From: Amycolatopsis tolypomycina
GTDB lineage: Bacteria > Actinomycetota > Actinomycetes > Mycobacteriales > Pseudonocardiaceae
DNA: 64,000 nucleotides
Direction of reading: 5' to 3'
Assembly: GCF_900105945.1 (NCBI RefSeq)
Contig: NZ_FNSO01000004.1
Coordinates: 7,568,001-7,632,000, forward strand
In this document: piece by piece, positions 26,147 through 35,380 of the stretch
Layout: each line of letters begins with the position of its first letter
Numbering within the stretch: the first letter of the stretch is position 1
The notes under the pieces: generated by a model
Told to the model about the DNA's origin: nothing
What the model saw: only the letters and a program-made list of their open reading frames with translations
Databases searched by the model: none
Program-made: the position numbers and the translations under genes

Positions 26147-28954
26147 CTACGCCAGGAGGGTCCGCGGCGAGGGGTCGTCGAGCAGCGCCGTGATCAGGTG
26201 CCGGTCGGGCCAGCGCCCGGCCGCCCAGGCGAACGCGCGGGCCAGGCCTTCCGACGTGTCGGCCGCGTGCAGCCGGTCGTCGGACCACCACTGGACGTCG
26301 TGTTCGGCGTCCTGGATGCGCACGGTGAGCGGGTCGTGCACCAGGACCCCGCCGTCCGGGAGCCGGATGCCGAGCTGGTCCGCGACGAGCTTCAGCGCGG
26401 GCAGCTCGGCCCAGGGCGCGTACTCGCCTTCGCTGACGACCCGGGCTTCCTCCGTGCTCGCGAGCGGCAGGTCGAGCAGGTCCGCGAGCCGCTCCGGCTC
26501 CTCGGGCGCGACGACGTACCGGTCCGGGTCCAGCGCGCCGGCGACCCACGGGACGTCCAGCACGAGCGCGTCGTCCACAACGGACCCGTCCGCGGCCCGG
26601 ATCGCCCGTGGCACGCCGGGGTCCATTCCGGACTCGACGACGGCGTCGTAGGCGCGGGTGGCCAGCCCGGGCGAGATCACCCGGTCCGGGTCGGCGAGCC
26701 GGTCGAGGAGGTCCCTTACTTCGTCCACACCGGACAGCCGGAGGTCCGCGCGCACCCCGGCGATCCGGAGCAGGTCTTCACCGAGGCCGACGTCGGGGAC
26801 CTCGTCGAAGAGGCCGGCGAGATCGGCGCCGGGCAGCCGCCATTCGTTCGGCGCGGCGCCGCCGAGCACGGCGTACTGCGCGATCCACCAGGCGGCGTGG
26901 CCGTGGGGCGCGCGGAGGGCGTGCCAGGTTTCCGGCCGCGCGGCGAGCAGCTTGACGGCCGCGGGCCAGGCGTCGTCGGCGACGAGGTCGAGGTCCCGGA
27001 TCGCGACGAGCGTCGACGGCGGCTCCGGCAGCGACTCCCACCAGGAGTCTTCGTCGGGCAGGTCGTGGTCGGGCTCGTGCGGCTCGTCGTCGACGACCAG
27101 CGCGAACGAGTCGAGCACCCCGGCGGCGACGAGGGTGCTCGGCGGCCAGTCCTCGGCGAAGTCCTCGTCGAGGACGTCCATCGCGCCGTCTTCCTCGAAG
27201 ACCTCTTCGTCGAAGATGTCCAGCAGCGGCGAGGCCGGGAGAACGAGTTCGTCGGCGCGGCGCCAGGTGTCGGTGCCCGGGAGCGCGAGCGCACCGACCC
27301 AGCGCGGCGCATCGTCCCCGCAGTCGGCGATCAGCCGTAGCACGGCACCGGCGAGCGTCGTACCGTCCAATCCGGACCGGACGTCCTCGACGCTGCGCTC
27401 GACGGCGTCGCGCAGCTGGTCGGCGTTGAGCAGCTCCCGGGCGTCGGCGTGCTTGGCGCCCAGCCGTTCCAGGAGCGGGTGCGACGCGGCGGGGTGCACC
27501 AGCCGCAGTCCCGGGATGTCCACATCGGACAGCAGGTCGAGGAGTTCGGCCGAGCCTTCCACCAGCAGGCAGCCACGAGCACCCGGCAGCGTCCGGCCGT
27601 CCGAGAGCGGAACCGGCAGCCCGTCGAGCCGTTCCACGGCGAGCACGTGCGACTCGACGGCGATCGAGAGCGCCGCGTAGACCTCCTGCCACCAGCCCGG
27701 GTCGCGGGTGACGCCGGTGAGCGTTTCCAGCACCTCTTCGATGCCGATCACTTGCACCGCAACGGCTTTGAGAACCTGCGCAGGGCCTTCGAGCAGCCCC
27801 GGAACCAGATCGGCGAGCAGGGCGGACAGGCCGGGCACGTCGACGTCGAGCACCCGGCCCTGCCTGCCGGAAACCTCGTTGCCGTCCCGAGTGGACAGCC
27901 ATGGTTGTCCACTCAGGACTTCCAGGACGGCGTCACGCAACTGCGCGTCCACAGTGGACTTGGGAAACCCGGGCACCGGAACGAGCGCGAACCGGTGTTC
28001 GGCAGGCAGCGACCGGACGAGCCCGACGTATTCCTCGGCGGCCGCCTCGAGCGCTTTCACCAGTTCAGACCCGGGCAGCGCGCGACGCCGCGACGGTTCG
28101 ACCGGAACGGAGGCGAGCAGCCGAGCGGGCAGCGAAAGCCCGTCATCGGTGGGCGTCGGGGCGTGCAGAACGTCTTCTTCGAGCGGCTTCGGTGTCCCGT
28201 CGGCGCCGACCGGAACGGCCCAGACGACGTCACCGCGGTGGATCAGCCAGCGCGTTTCCCCTTCGGGACCACGAATGGCGACCAGGTCACCGTCGGTGTC
28301 CCGTGTCCAAACGCGACCGTCGACGTCGAATTCACCCAGCCAGGGGAGGGCAAGAAGCAGATCGGCGACATCACGGGCGAGTTCGCCGAGGAGGGCCCGC
28401 CCGTCGACGCCGTCCCGCAGCAGCAGCCGGACCTCGGTGTCGAAGCCGGCCGGAACGTCGGCGGGAGCGGGCCACGGGAGCCGCAGGACGGGAACGTCCC
28501 CGCCGGTGCCGACGGCCTGCCGGGTGCGTTCGGCGGAGAAGCGGACACCCCCGGTGACGGAGACGACGCAAGGCTCATCGGAGACGGTCCGCACGGCGGC
28601 GAACCCGACCCCGAAGCGCCCGACGGTGTCACCGGTCTTGCCGGAGGCGCGCAGTGACGCGAGCGAGGCAACACCCCGCGCATCGAGCGGAGCCCCGGTG
28701 TTGGCGAACCGGAGTTCGGAGTCCACAAGGGACGCTTTCACCCGCCCGGGCTTGCCGGCGGCCATGGCGGCATCGGCGGCGTTCTGGGCGAGTTCGACGA
28801 AGAGCCGATCCCGGTAGGCACCGACGCGCAGGTCACGTTCGACGTTGGTGTCTTCGGTGAGCCGCGTGGGCGAGTCCCGCCAGGAGCGCAGGGTGGCCTC
28901 ACGAAGCCGAGCAGTCCCAAAGGGATCGGACGGCTCGGCGGTGGGAGTGGTCAC
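26147..28954 (-). CDS. Sacsin-like GHKL ATPase-domain protein
   Basis: 935 residues. The N-terminal ~250 residues are a GHKL/HSP90-type ATPase as in sacsin: N-box with catalytic Glu (LFVELAQNAADAA), FANTGAPLDARGV and the glycine-rich lid GRFGVGFAAV. The remaining ~680 residues are leucine-rich and acidic with no recognised domain. Related actinobacterial proteins are uncharacterized; a chaperone-like or nucleic-acid-linked role is possible. It overlaps the DUF3027 gene by 4 bases (GTGA) and should be co-translated with it. From memory, this gene is not part of the mycobacterial order, so the pair may be a lineage feature. Confidence 0.82.
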   Translation of the reverse strand: MTTPTAEPSDPFGTARLREATLRSWRDSPTRLTEDTNVERDLRVGAYRDRLFVELAQNAADAAMAAGKPGRVKASLVDSELRFANTGAPLDARGVASLASLRASGKTGDTVGRFGVGFAAVRTVSDEPCVVSVTGGVRFSAERTRQAVGTGGDVPVLRLPWPAPADVPAGFDTEVRLLLRDGVDGRALLGELARDVADLLLALPWLGEFDVDGRVWTRDTDGDLVAIRGPEGETRWLIHRGDVVWAVPVGADGTPKPLEEDVLHAPTPTDDGLSLPARLLASVPVEPSRRRALPGSELVKALEAAAEEYVGLVRSLPAEHRFALVPVPGFPKSTVDAQLRDAVLEVLSGQPWLSTRDGNEVSGRQGRVLDVDVPGLSALLADLVPGLLEGPAQVLKAVAVQVIGIEEVLETLTGVTRDPGWWQEVYAALSIAVESHVLAVERLDGLPVPLSDGRTLPGARGCLLVEGSAELLDLLSDVDIPGLRLVHPAASHPLLERLGAKHADARELLNADQLRDAVERSVEDVRSGLDGTTLAGAVLRLIADCGDDAPRWVGALALPGTDTWRRADELVLPASPLLDIFDEEVFEEDGAMDVLDEDFAEDWPPSTLVAAGVLDSFALVVDDEPHEPDHDLPDEDSWWESLPEPPSTLVAIRDLDLVADDAWPAAVKLLAARPETWHALRAPHGHAAWWIAQYAVLGGAAPNEWRLPGADLAGLFDEVPDVGLGEDLLRIAGVRADLRLSGVDEVRDLLDRLADPDRVISPGLATRAYDAVVESGMDPGVPRAIRAADGSVVDDALVLDVPWVAGALDPDRYVVAPEEPERLADLLDLPLASTEEARVVSEGEYAPWAELPALKLVADQLGIRLPDGGVLVHDPLTVRIQDAEHDVQWWSDDRLHAADTSEGLARAFAWAAGRWPDRHLITALLDDPSPRTLLA

Positions 28955-30606
28955 CGTCCGGGGGTGTCGTCGATCCGGGCCTGCGCTTCGTCGGGTTGCG
29001 AAGGATCGGACGAGCCGGCTACGACGCCGTCGGCTTCGGTCACCTCGGCCGGCTCGGGCTCGGCAGCAGCAGGTTCGACCTGGACAGCCTCGGGCAACTC
29101 AGCTGCCTCGGGCTCGGCCGGCACACCGGAGTCCCCATCGGCCGCATCCGACTCGGCGGCCAGCGGCACTTCGGCCACAGCAGTCTCGGCAGACGGCTCG
29201 GCCACAGCCGGCGCCTCGGGGGCAGCAGGCAGTTCGACCGAATCCGATTCCGCAGCCGGAGGCACGTCGGCCCCAGCAGGCTCGGCCGGCGACTCGGCCA
29301 CAGCGGACGACTCGCCCGGCGCTTCAGCCGCAGCCGGCAACTCGGCCCCAGCAGGCTCGGCAGACGGCTCGGCCACAGCCGGCGCCTCGGGGGCCTCGGG
29401 GGCTGCGGGCAGTTCGACCGCGTCGGTTACCTCGGCCTGTGACGGCTCCGCTTCCGCGGGCTCCGGCACATCCTCCACAACCGGCCCGGCCGCTTCCGGC
29501 GCCGCCGCTAGCACGGGGTCGATCTCCGCCGGCGCTGCGGCCTGCTCGCCGGCGACCTCGGCCGTCTGCGGCTCTGCGACCTCCGCGGCCTCCTGCTCAG
29601 GCACCTCGACCGGCTTCGCAACCTCGCCGGTCACGTCCAGCGCCGCCTCGGGCTGGGCTTCCGCCGCTTCCGGGGCCGGGTCCTCGGCCGGTGTGGTGGC
29701 CGCTTCGGCCAGGGCCTGCGGCTCTGCGATCTCCGGCTCCACCTCCGCCGGTGACACGTCCGACTCCGCGATGGCCGTCTCCGGCTCGGCCGCTGCCGTC
29801 TCCAAGACCTCCGGAGCCTCCGAAGCGACCTCCGAAGCAGCAACCTCCGGCGCCGGCGTGAAGTCGAGCAGGGAGTCGTCGTACACCAGCTCCGCCACCG
29901 GGATCGATGAGGTCACCTCGACCTCCACCTCCGAGTGGGCTCCGCAGCCGTACTCCACGTCGACCACGTGGCCGTCCGCCGGGGCTATGTCGTTGCTGCA
30001 GACTCCGAACACTCCGCGCAACGAGCCCGCCAAGGGCACGAAGAACCCGCACGTCCCGCACACGTCCGGCGCGCTCCGCGCCATGTCCGACCGCGGGCCG
30101 AACTCGCCCGCGTGCCAGCGGGACGCCGCCTCGGCGCGGCCGATGCGGGACAGGGCGTGGACGCGGCCGAGGCCCACCTCGCGGGCGACCTCCTCCACCG
30201 CCGGGTCGTCCGACTGCAGGTACGCCGGGACCAGGCGGGGGTCGTCCGCCGCCGTCGGGAAGATGTCGCCCACTCCGAGGTCGCCCGCGCGGACGCGGCG
30301 CTCCCAGGGCACCCAGGCCGGCGCCACCAGCGCGTCCGGACCCGGGACCAGGACGACCTCACTGACCGTCACCGGCTCGTCGTCGCCCGCCAGGGCCACC
30401 GTCACCGACCAGCGCCAGCCTCCGTAGCCCGGGACCTGGGCCTCGAACAGGTGACTCGCCGTGACCGCGTCCTCGCGGGTGACCCCCACGTGCGCGCCGA
30501 GCTGCTCCTCGGGTGCGTCCTCCAGCACCGCAGCTCGCGCGAACTCCACCGCGTCGGCGAGTTTGCGCTGCACGGAACCGTCGTCCAGGGTCAGCAGCAA
30601 AGTCAT
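28951..30606 (-). CDS. DUF3027 protein with long acidic disordered tail
   Basis: 551 residues. The first ~250 are the DUF3027 domain, including a WRWSVTVAL strand, WVPWERRVRAGDLGVGD and a four-cysteine cluster (CGTCGFF, FGVCSND, YGCGAH) that could bind zinc. The last ~300 residues (roughly 28954-29860) are almost only Ala, Glu, Pro, Val and Ser in imperfect repeats such as ELPAAPEAPAVAEPSAE. That is a disordered acidic tail, unusual in length for the family. The gene is divergent from the glutaminyl cyclase gene with ~50 bp between starts and is the first gene of an operon with the sacsin-like ATPase. Confidence 0.85.
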   Translation of the reverse strand: MTLLLTLDDGSVQRKLADAVEFARAAVLEDAPEEQLGAHVGVTREDAVTASHLFEAQVPGYGGWRWSVTVALAGDDEPVTVSEVVLVPGPDALVAPAWVPWERRVRAGDLGVGDIFPTAADDPRLVPAYLQSDDPAVEEVAREVGLGRVHALSRIGRAEAASRWHAGEFGPRSDMARSAPDVCGTCGFFVPLAGSLRGVFGVCSNDIAPADGHVVDVEYGCGAHSEVEVEVTSSIPVAELVYDDSLLDFTPAPEVAASEVASEAPEVLETAAAEPETAIAESDVSPAEVEPEIAEPQALAEAATTPAEDPAPEAAEAQPEAALDVTGEVAKPVEVPEQEAAEVAEPQTAEVAGEQAAAPAEIDPVLAAAPEAAGPVVEDVPEPAEAEPSQAEVTDAVELPAAPEAPEAPAVAEPSAEPAGAELPAAAEAPGESSAVAESPAEPAGADVPPAAESDSVELPAAPEAPAVAEPSAETAVAEVPLAAESDAADGDSGVPAEPEAAELPEAVQVEPAAAEPEPAEVTEADGVVAGSSDPSQPDEAQARIDDTPGR

Positions 30607-30657
30607 GCGGCCAATTGTGCCGCACGCATCCGCGGCGCCCGTGCCAGGCTGTTCATC

Positions 30658-31425
30658 GTGCGCACGCCGATCGTCACCGTCCTGCTGCTGGCCGCCGCGC
30701 TCGGCGGCTGTGCCGGTGCCCAAGAACAACCCGCCGGGCCGGAACGGCTCACCGTCCAGGTCGTCGCGACCCTCCCGCACGACCCCGCCGCCTTCACCGA
30801 AGGCCTCGAGTTCGCCGGTGACACGCTGTACGAGAGCACCGGGCTCGCCGGGCGGTCCACCCTCACCGCCGGCCCGGCGGGCGGCCCGCCCCGGACCACC
30901 GCCACGCTGCCTTCTCCCCTCTTCGGCGAGGGCGTCACCGTCCTCGGGCCGACGCTGTGGCAGCTCACCTGGCAGGACGGCTACGCCATCGAACGCGACG
31001 CGCACACCCTGGCCGAGCTGCGGCGCGTCCCGTTCCAGGGCGAAGGCTGGGGCCTCTGCCACCAGGCCGACGGCCGCCTGGTCATGAGCAACGGCTCTTC
31101 GCGGCTCACCTTCCGCGATCCGAAGACCTTCGCCGTCACCGGCGGCGTCGACGTCGGCCGCGACCAGCTCAACGAGCTCGAATGCGTGGGCGACGACGTC
31201 TACGCAAACGTTTGGCACACCGACACCGTGCTGCGGATCGAAGCCGCCACCGGGCGCATCACCGGGACGATCGACGCAGGTCAGCTGCGTGCGAAAGTGA
31301 ACGCGACGGGCGCCGAAGACGTGCTCAACGGTATCGCCGCCGTCCCGGGCACCGGCGATTTCCTCCTCACCGGGAAGCAGTGGCCGGTCACGTTCCGGGT
31401 GAGGTTCGTCCCGGCTCCGGCCTGA
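30658..31425 (+). CDS. Glutaminyl-peptide cyclotransferase, lipoprotein
   Basis: 255 residues. A lipoprotein signal (VTVLLLAAALGGC) precedes a five-bladed propeller of the plant/bacterial glutaminyl cyclase type: PHDPAAFTEGLEF, LYESTGLAGRSTL, GEGVTVLG, GEGWGLC, NELECVGDDVYANVW and VLNGIAA are family landmarks. It converts N-terminal Gln of exported proteins to pyroglutamate on the cell surface. The GTG at 30658 is chosen because it opens directly into the signal peptide. Confidence 0.9.
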   Translation: MRTPIVTVLLLAAALGGCAGAQEQPAGPERLTVQVVATLPHDPAAFTEGLEFAGDTLYESTGLAGRSTLTAGPAGGPPRTTATLPSPLFGEGVTVLGPTLWQLTWQDGYAIERDAHTLAELRRVPFQGEGWGLCHQADGRLVMSNGSSRLTFRDPKTFAVTGGVDVGRDQLNELECVGDDVYANVWHTDTVLRIEAATGRITGTIDAGQLRAKVNATGAEDVLNGIAAVPGTGDFLLTGKQWPVTFRVRFVPAPA

Positions 31426-31475
31426 AAGCACGGATGAGCAGGCGGAACCGGCACCCCGTAAGGCAGGATTGACAC

Positions 31476-33434
31476 GTGGCACTCTTCGGCTCCCGCTCCG
31501 ACGGCACCCCGCCGGGACAGCCGCGCGGCCGGAAGTCCAAGCGACGCTGGACGCCGGAACCGGGCGCCGCGCAGGCCAGGTCCTGGCGGGACGCCGCCGC
31601 ACCGCGCGCCGAGCACGGCAGCCCACCGCCACCCACCCGCGTCCAGCGGGACGCTGCCGAGCACGGCAGCCCACCCACCCGCGTCCAGCGAGACGCCGCC
31701 GAGCACGGCGGCCCGCCGCCCGCCCGGTTCCAGCGGCCCGCGCCGCCGCGCGCGGGGTTCCACGACGGCCGCGTGCCGAACGCCGACGAAGCGCCCACCG
31801 CCGCCGCGCCGACCCACCACCGGCCGCCGCCCGCGCGCGGGGCCCGGCCGTACGACCCGCACCGCACCGAGCCGGTCCGCCGCGAGCCGCCGCCGCGCGG
31901 TGGCTTCTACCAGGGCGAACGCCACCCCGGCAGTGGCGAGTACGAGCACTACGACACCGGCGGCTACGCGGGTGAACCGCGGCCGCAGGAACAAGAGCCG
32001 CCGCGGGAAGAGCCGCGGACGCCGGGCGGCACGCCGAAGCTGCCGAAGAAGATCACCGTCACCCGGGTGGCGGCGATGCGCAGCCGCCAGCTGACCGGCC
32101 AGGCCGTCGACGCCTTCCAGCGCGCGACCAAGGCCGACGGCGCCGAGAAGTCCGGCCTCACCTCGCTGACCTACGCCGTGATGCTGAACTACGCCAGCGA
32201 CGCGGCGATGGCGATCGCGCTGGCCAACACCCTCTTCTTCGCCGCCACCAGCGGCGAGAGCAAGGGCAAGGTGGCGCTCTACCTGCTCATCACGATCGCG
32301 CCGTTCGCGCTGGTCGCGCCGGTGATCGGCCCCGCGCTGGACAAGGTGCAGCGCGGCAGGCGGCTGGCGATGTGCGCGTCCTCGATCGGCCAGGGCCTGA
32401 TGGCCGTGGTGATGGCGCTGCACTTCGACGACTGGCTGCTTTACCCGGCCGCGCTCGGGATGATGGTGCTGTCGAAGTCGTTCACCGTGCTCAAGGCCGC
32501 GGTGACACCCCGGGTGCTGCCGTCGGAGATCACGCTCTCCAAGACGAACGCCCGGCTGACCACGTTCGGCCTGGTCGCCGCGGGCGTGTTCGGCGCGCTG
32601 GCCAGCGGCGTCAACGCCATCGCCGGCTCGGCGGGCGCGCTCTGGTTCACGGCGTTGATCTGCGTGGCCGCGGCCGTGCAGTCGATGCGGATCCCGGCCT
32701 GGGTGGAGGCGACCGAGGGCGAGGTGCCGACCTCCCTGTCGGCGCACCCCAAGGAGAAGAAACGCCGGCAGCCGATGGGGCGCCACATCGTGGTCGCGCT
32801 CTGGGGCAACGGTTCGGTGCGCGTGCTCACCGGCTTCCTCATGATGTTCGCCGCGTTCGCGGTCAAGGCGCAGACCGAGGGCAGCGGGCAGACGCCGTTC
32901 ATGCAGCTGCTGCTGCTCGGCGTGATCGGCGCCGCGGCCGGCGCCGGTGGCTTCCTCGGCAACGCGCTGGGTTCGCGCCTGCACTTCGGCAGCCCCGACC
33001 AGGTGATCGTCGGGTGCGTGGCGGGCTGCGTGCTCGCCGCGCTGGTCGCGACGATCCTGCCCGGCCTGGCCACGGCCGCGATCGTCGGCCTGATCGGCGC
33101 GACGGCCAGCGCGCTGGCCAAGATCAGCCTCGACGCCGTCATCCAGGAGGACCTGCCCGAGGAGTCGCGCGCGTCGGCGTTCGGCCGCTCGGAGACCGTG
33201 CTGCAGCTGGCCTGGTGCCTCGGCGGCGCGATCGGCCTGCTGCTGCCGCCGACCTACTGGATCGGCTTCCTGGTGATCTCGATCCTGCTGGCGGTCGGCC
33301 TCACGCAGACGTACCTGGTGCGCCGCGGCGGCTCGCTCGTGCCGGGCCTCGGCGGCGACCGGCCGCTGCGGCCCGAGCCGACCGGCAGCTTCCCGGCCCA
33401 GGGCCTGCCCCGGGACCCGACGGCCCGCCGGTAG
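31476..33434 (+). CDS. MFS-type transporter with long proline-rich cytosolic N-terminus
   Basis: 652 residues. About 190 N-terminal residues are Pro/Arg-rich and low in complexity, including three tandem copies of a RxxxDAAEHGSPP-like unit. Then follow about ten to twelve helices with MFS character (LTYAVMLNYASDAAMAIAL, DKVQRGRRLAM, SASALAKISLDAVIQEDLPEE). From memory Rv0876c is the mycobacterial counterpart in the same position. Substrate unknown. The tail may bind partners or the cell wall precursor machinery; that is speculation. The next gene begins 9 bases after the stop. Confidence 0.8.
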   Translation: MALFGSRSDGTPPGQPRGRKSKRRWTPEPGAAQARSWRDAAAPRAEHGSPPPPTRVQRDAAEHGSPPTRVQRDAAEHGGPPPARFQRPAPPRAGFHDGRVPNADEAPTAAAPTHHRPPPARGARPYDPHRTEPVRREPPPRGGFYQGERHPGSGEYEHYDTGGYAGEPRPQEQEPPREEPRTPGGTPKLPKKITVTRVAAMRSRQLTGQAVDAFQRATKADGAEKSGLTSLTYAVMLNYASDAAMAIALANTLFFAATSGESKGKVALYLLITIAPFALVAPVIGPALDKVQRGRRLAMCASSIGQGLMAVVMALHFDDWLLYPAALGMMVLSKSFTVLKAAVTPRVLPSEITLSKTNARLTTFGLVAAGVFGALASGVNAIAGSAGALWFTALICVAAAVQSMRIPAWVEATEGEVPTSLSAHPKEKKRRQPMGRHIVVALWGNGSVRVLTGFLMMFAAFAVKAQTEGSGQTPFMQLLLLGVIGAAAGAGGFLGNALGSRLHFGSPDQVIVGCVAGCVLAALVATILPGLATAAIVGLIGATASALAKISLDAVIQEDLPEESRASAFGRSETVLQLAWCLGGAIGLLLPPTYWIGFLVISILLAVGLTQTYLVRRGGSLVPGLGGDRPLRPEPTGSFPAQGLPRDPTARR

Positions 33435-33437
33435 GCT
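33432..33437 (+). promoter_or_regulatory. Leaderless -10 element overlapping a stop
   Basis: TAGGCT includes the TAG stop of the MFS gene and ends six bases before the ATG at 33444. Confidence 0.4.
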
Positions 33438-33443
33438 CCGGCC

Positions 33444-33920
33444 ATGCGACGTTCCCGGGTGGTGGCCCTGCTTGCGGCCGGTGGGTTCGCGGTGGCCGGC
33501 TGTTCGGCACCCGGCCCGGCCGAGGTCACCTTCTACGCCGACGGCCACACCATCAACACCACGCCCGTGCTCACGTGCGACTACACGCAGAAGCTCGCGC
33601 AGCCGTGCAGCGCGAAGGGCTCCACGCAGACGCTGAAGGTCCGCCCCGGCAAGCCGGTGCAGATCTCGGTCCCCGGCGAAGTCGCGGACTCGCCGTGGCA
33701 GATCGTCTACGAGTACGTGACCCCGCAGGGCGAGTACAAGCAGAGCGACCCGATCCCGTTCACGTCGCTGGACCGCTACGCCTACACGGTCATGCCGCCG
33801 ACGCCCGCCGACCGCATCTCGGCGGTGGACGTGCAGAAGTACACGGCCGTGCTCAACGCGGACACCGGCGAGTCGGGCCTGCTGCCCAGCGACGTCTGGG
33901 GCCTCCGGCTCGAAGCTTAG
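33444..33920 (+). CDS. DUF2771-type lipoprotein
   Basis: 158 residues: lipoprotein signal with lipobox AVAGC, then a small beta-rich extracytoplasmic domain with two Cys (LTCDYTQ, AQPCSAK) that probably form a disulfide, and the repeated strand pattern typical of DUF2771. It matches the exported protein found after the MFS gene in mycobacteria (from memory Rv0875c). Function unknown. It may have its own leaderless promoter. Its TAG overlaps the TAA of the convergent cold-shock gene by three bases. Confidence 0.82.
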   Translation: MRRSRVVALLAAGGFAVAGCSAPGPAEVTFYADGHTINTTPVLTCDYTQKLAQPCSAKGSTQTLKVRPGKPVQISVPGEVADSPWQIVYEYVTPQGEYKQSDPIPFTSLDRYAYTVMPPTPADRISAVDVQKYTAVLNADTGESGLLPSDVWGLRLEA

Positions 33921-34303
33921 GGATCGATGTCCCGGGCGACCGCACGCATGATCTCGGCGATCTGCTTGGTGTGCTTGCGGTCCGGGTAGCGGTTGCGCCG
34001 CAGGTCCGGCTGCACCTTCAGCTCGAGCAGCTTGATCATGTCCTCGATCAGGCCGTGCAGTTCCTCGGCCGGGCGACGGCGCGCCTCGGCGACGGACGGC
34101 GGCGGGTCGAGCAGCCGGACGGAGAGCGCTTGCGGACCGCGGCGGCCGTCGGCGACGCCGAACTCCAGCCGCTGCCCGGCCTTGAGCCCCTCGACGCCCT
34201 GCGGCAGCGCGGCCTTGCGAATGTAGACGTCGGCGCCACCGTCCTGCGTGACGAACCCGAACCCCTTCTCCGCGTCGTACCACTTGACCTTGCCGGTCGG
34301 CAC
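33917..34303 (-). CDS. cspB: Cold-shock domain protein with C-terminal extension (CspB type)
   Basis: 128 residues. The cold-shock domain (residues ~1-68) carries RNP1 GFGFVTQ and RNP2 DVYIRKAAL; the remaining ~60 residues are a helical, basic extension ([35 protein letters not shown]). Actinobacterial CspB proteins share both parts. It binds single-stranded RNA/DNA. The GTG at 34303 gives the family start [10 protein letters not shown]; a GTG nine bases upstream is possible. Confidence 0.9.
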   Translation of the reverse strand: MPTGKVKWYDAEKGFGFVTQDGGADVYIRKAALPQGVEGLKAGQRLEFGVADGRRGPQALSVRLLDPPPSVAEARRRPAEELHGLIEDMIKLLELKVQPDLRRNRYPDRKHTKQIAEIMRAVARDIDP

Positions 34304-34461
34304 TTCCCTCACCAGTCCTTCTGCTGTCCGCTCATGACTAACGCGCCCGGGGCGTACCCAGGGCGCGCTGGGTAAAGGGTATCTCGCCACACGCCCTGGG
34401 GAGAAGTCGATACCGGCGGATACCCTTTCGCATCATGAAGAGCACGACGAAGGAGACCGGC

Positions 34462-34671
34462 GTGGCCACTCCCGGCAAACCGTTCCTGATGCGCGTCGGC
34501 ATCGGCCTGTTCGCTCTCGGCATGCTCGCCGTGCTGGCGGTTTTCATCATGTTCGCCGCCGGCCTGGAAAACCTGCCGATCTGGCTTTCGGTCGCCGCCG
34601 GGGTCGTCACGCCGCTGGGCCTGCTGCTCGGCCTGATCGCCCTGGTGATGGAGGCACGCGCCAAGAACTAG
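34462..34671 (+). CDS. Small two-helix membrane protein
   Basis: 69 residues from the GTG at 34462, which has a perfect AAGGAG site six bases upstream; the ATG at 34435 would add nine residues and could be used by a leaderless transcript from TACCCT at 34421. Two membrane helices (VGIGLFALGMLAVLAVFIMFAAG and WLSVAAGVVTPLGLLLGLIALVM) are joined by a short loop. I do not recognise a family; it occupies the place of a small membrane protein next to cspB in mycobacteria. The stop shares CTAG with the convergent HAD gene. Confidence 0.72.
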   Translation: MATPGKPFLMRVGIGLFALGMLAVLAVFIMFAAGLENLPIWLSVAAGVVTPLGLLLGLIALVMEARAKN

Positions 34672-35285
34672 GAGACGGCTGCGAACGTCTTCTCGAACCA
34701 CTCCGGGAACTCCGTCAGCGACTCGAACACCACCTCCGCTCCTTCGCTCAGCAGGAGCGTGCGGTCGCACGGCCCCGTCGTGACGCCGACCGGGATCGCC
34801 CCGGCGGCGAGCGCACCCCGGATGTCGCCGGCGTGATCTCCGACATACACCCGGGCGTCGTGGGCCAGCAGGGCCTCGGCCTTCTGCGTCGACCACAGCT
34901 CGCCGATGACTTCGTCGACGTCGAGCCCGAGCGCGTCCACGTGCAGCTGCGCGTTGGGCCCGTACTTGCCCGTGACGACCAGGGTGCGCCCGCCCGCGGC
35001 CCGCACCGCGCGGAGCGACTCGACCGCGCCCGGCAGCGCGACCGCGCTCGGCACGACCACCTCGGGGTACATCGCCCGGAACCGGTCGACGAGCCCGGGG
35101 ATGCGCTCCTCGGGCGCTTCGAAGCCGCGCAGGATGTCGTCCAGGGGTGGCCCGAGGTTGGCCGCGAACGCTTCGCCGTCCAGCGGCAGGCCGGATTCGA
35201 CGCCCAGCGCGTTCATCGCCGCGGCCATGCCCGGCCGGGCGTCGATCAGTGTCATGTCGAGGTCGAACCCCACGGTGATGCCCAC
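34668..35285 (-). CDS. HAD family hydrolase
   Basis: 205 residues from the GTG at 35285. Motif I is GFDLDMTLID, motif II is the Thr in TLVVTGK with the following Lys of motif III nearby, and motif IV is VGDHAGDI. The helical cap region (PPLDDILRGFEAPEERIPGLV) places it with phosphoglycolate phosphatase-like enzymes. The substrate is unknown. A TTG two codons upstream is another possible start. Confidence 0.85.
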   Translation of the reverse strand: MGITVGFDLDMTLIDARPGMAAAMNALGVESGLPLDGEAFAANLGPPLDDILRGFEAPEERIPGLVDRFRAMYPEVVVPSAVALPGAVESLRAVRAAGGRTLVVTGKYGPNAQLHVDALGLDVDEVIGELWSTQKAEALLAHDARVYVGDHAGDIRGALAAGAIPVGVTTGPCDRTLLLSEGAEVVFESLTEFPEWFEKTFAAVS

Positions 35286-35344
35286 GATCAAGACAGTAGC
35301 CCGAGGTACCGACAGTTTTACGCGTGAACCGAGCCTGTACAGCA

Positions 35345-35372
35345 CCTTGACAGCAGAGCGATCTGTGTCAAG
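35345..35372 (+). promoter_or_regulatory. Putative TetR operator/promoter
   Basis: CCTTGACA (35345-35352) and TGTCAAGG (35365-35372) are perfect inverted arms with a 12-bp spacer, ending eight bases before the tetR GTG. The left arm also contains a TTGACA -35 hexamer. Confidence 0.6.
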
Positions 35373-35380
35373 GTAAAAGT

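Noticed and set aside
28964..30427. Long plus-strand Ser/Ala/Gly-rich open frame resembling a PE_PGRS-like protein
   Set aside because: It is the complement of the Ala/Glu/Pro tail of the DUF3027 gene; the other strand has a recognisable domain and a coupled neighbour.
31281..34283. 1000-codon minus-strand open frame
   Set aside because: It lies opposite well-supported cyclase, MFS and DUF2771 genes; composition is His/Arg/Gly-rich with no domain pattern.
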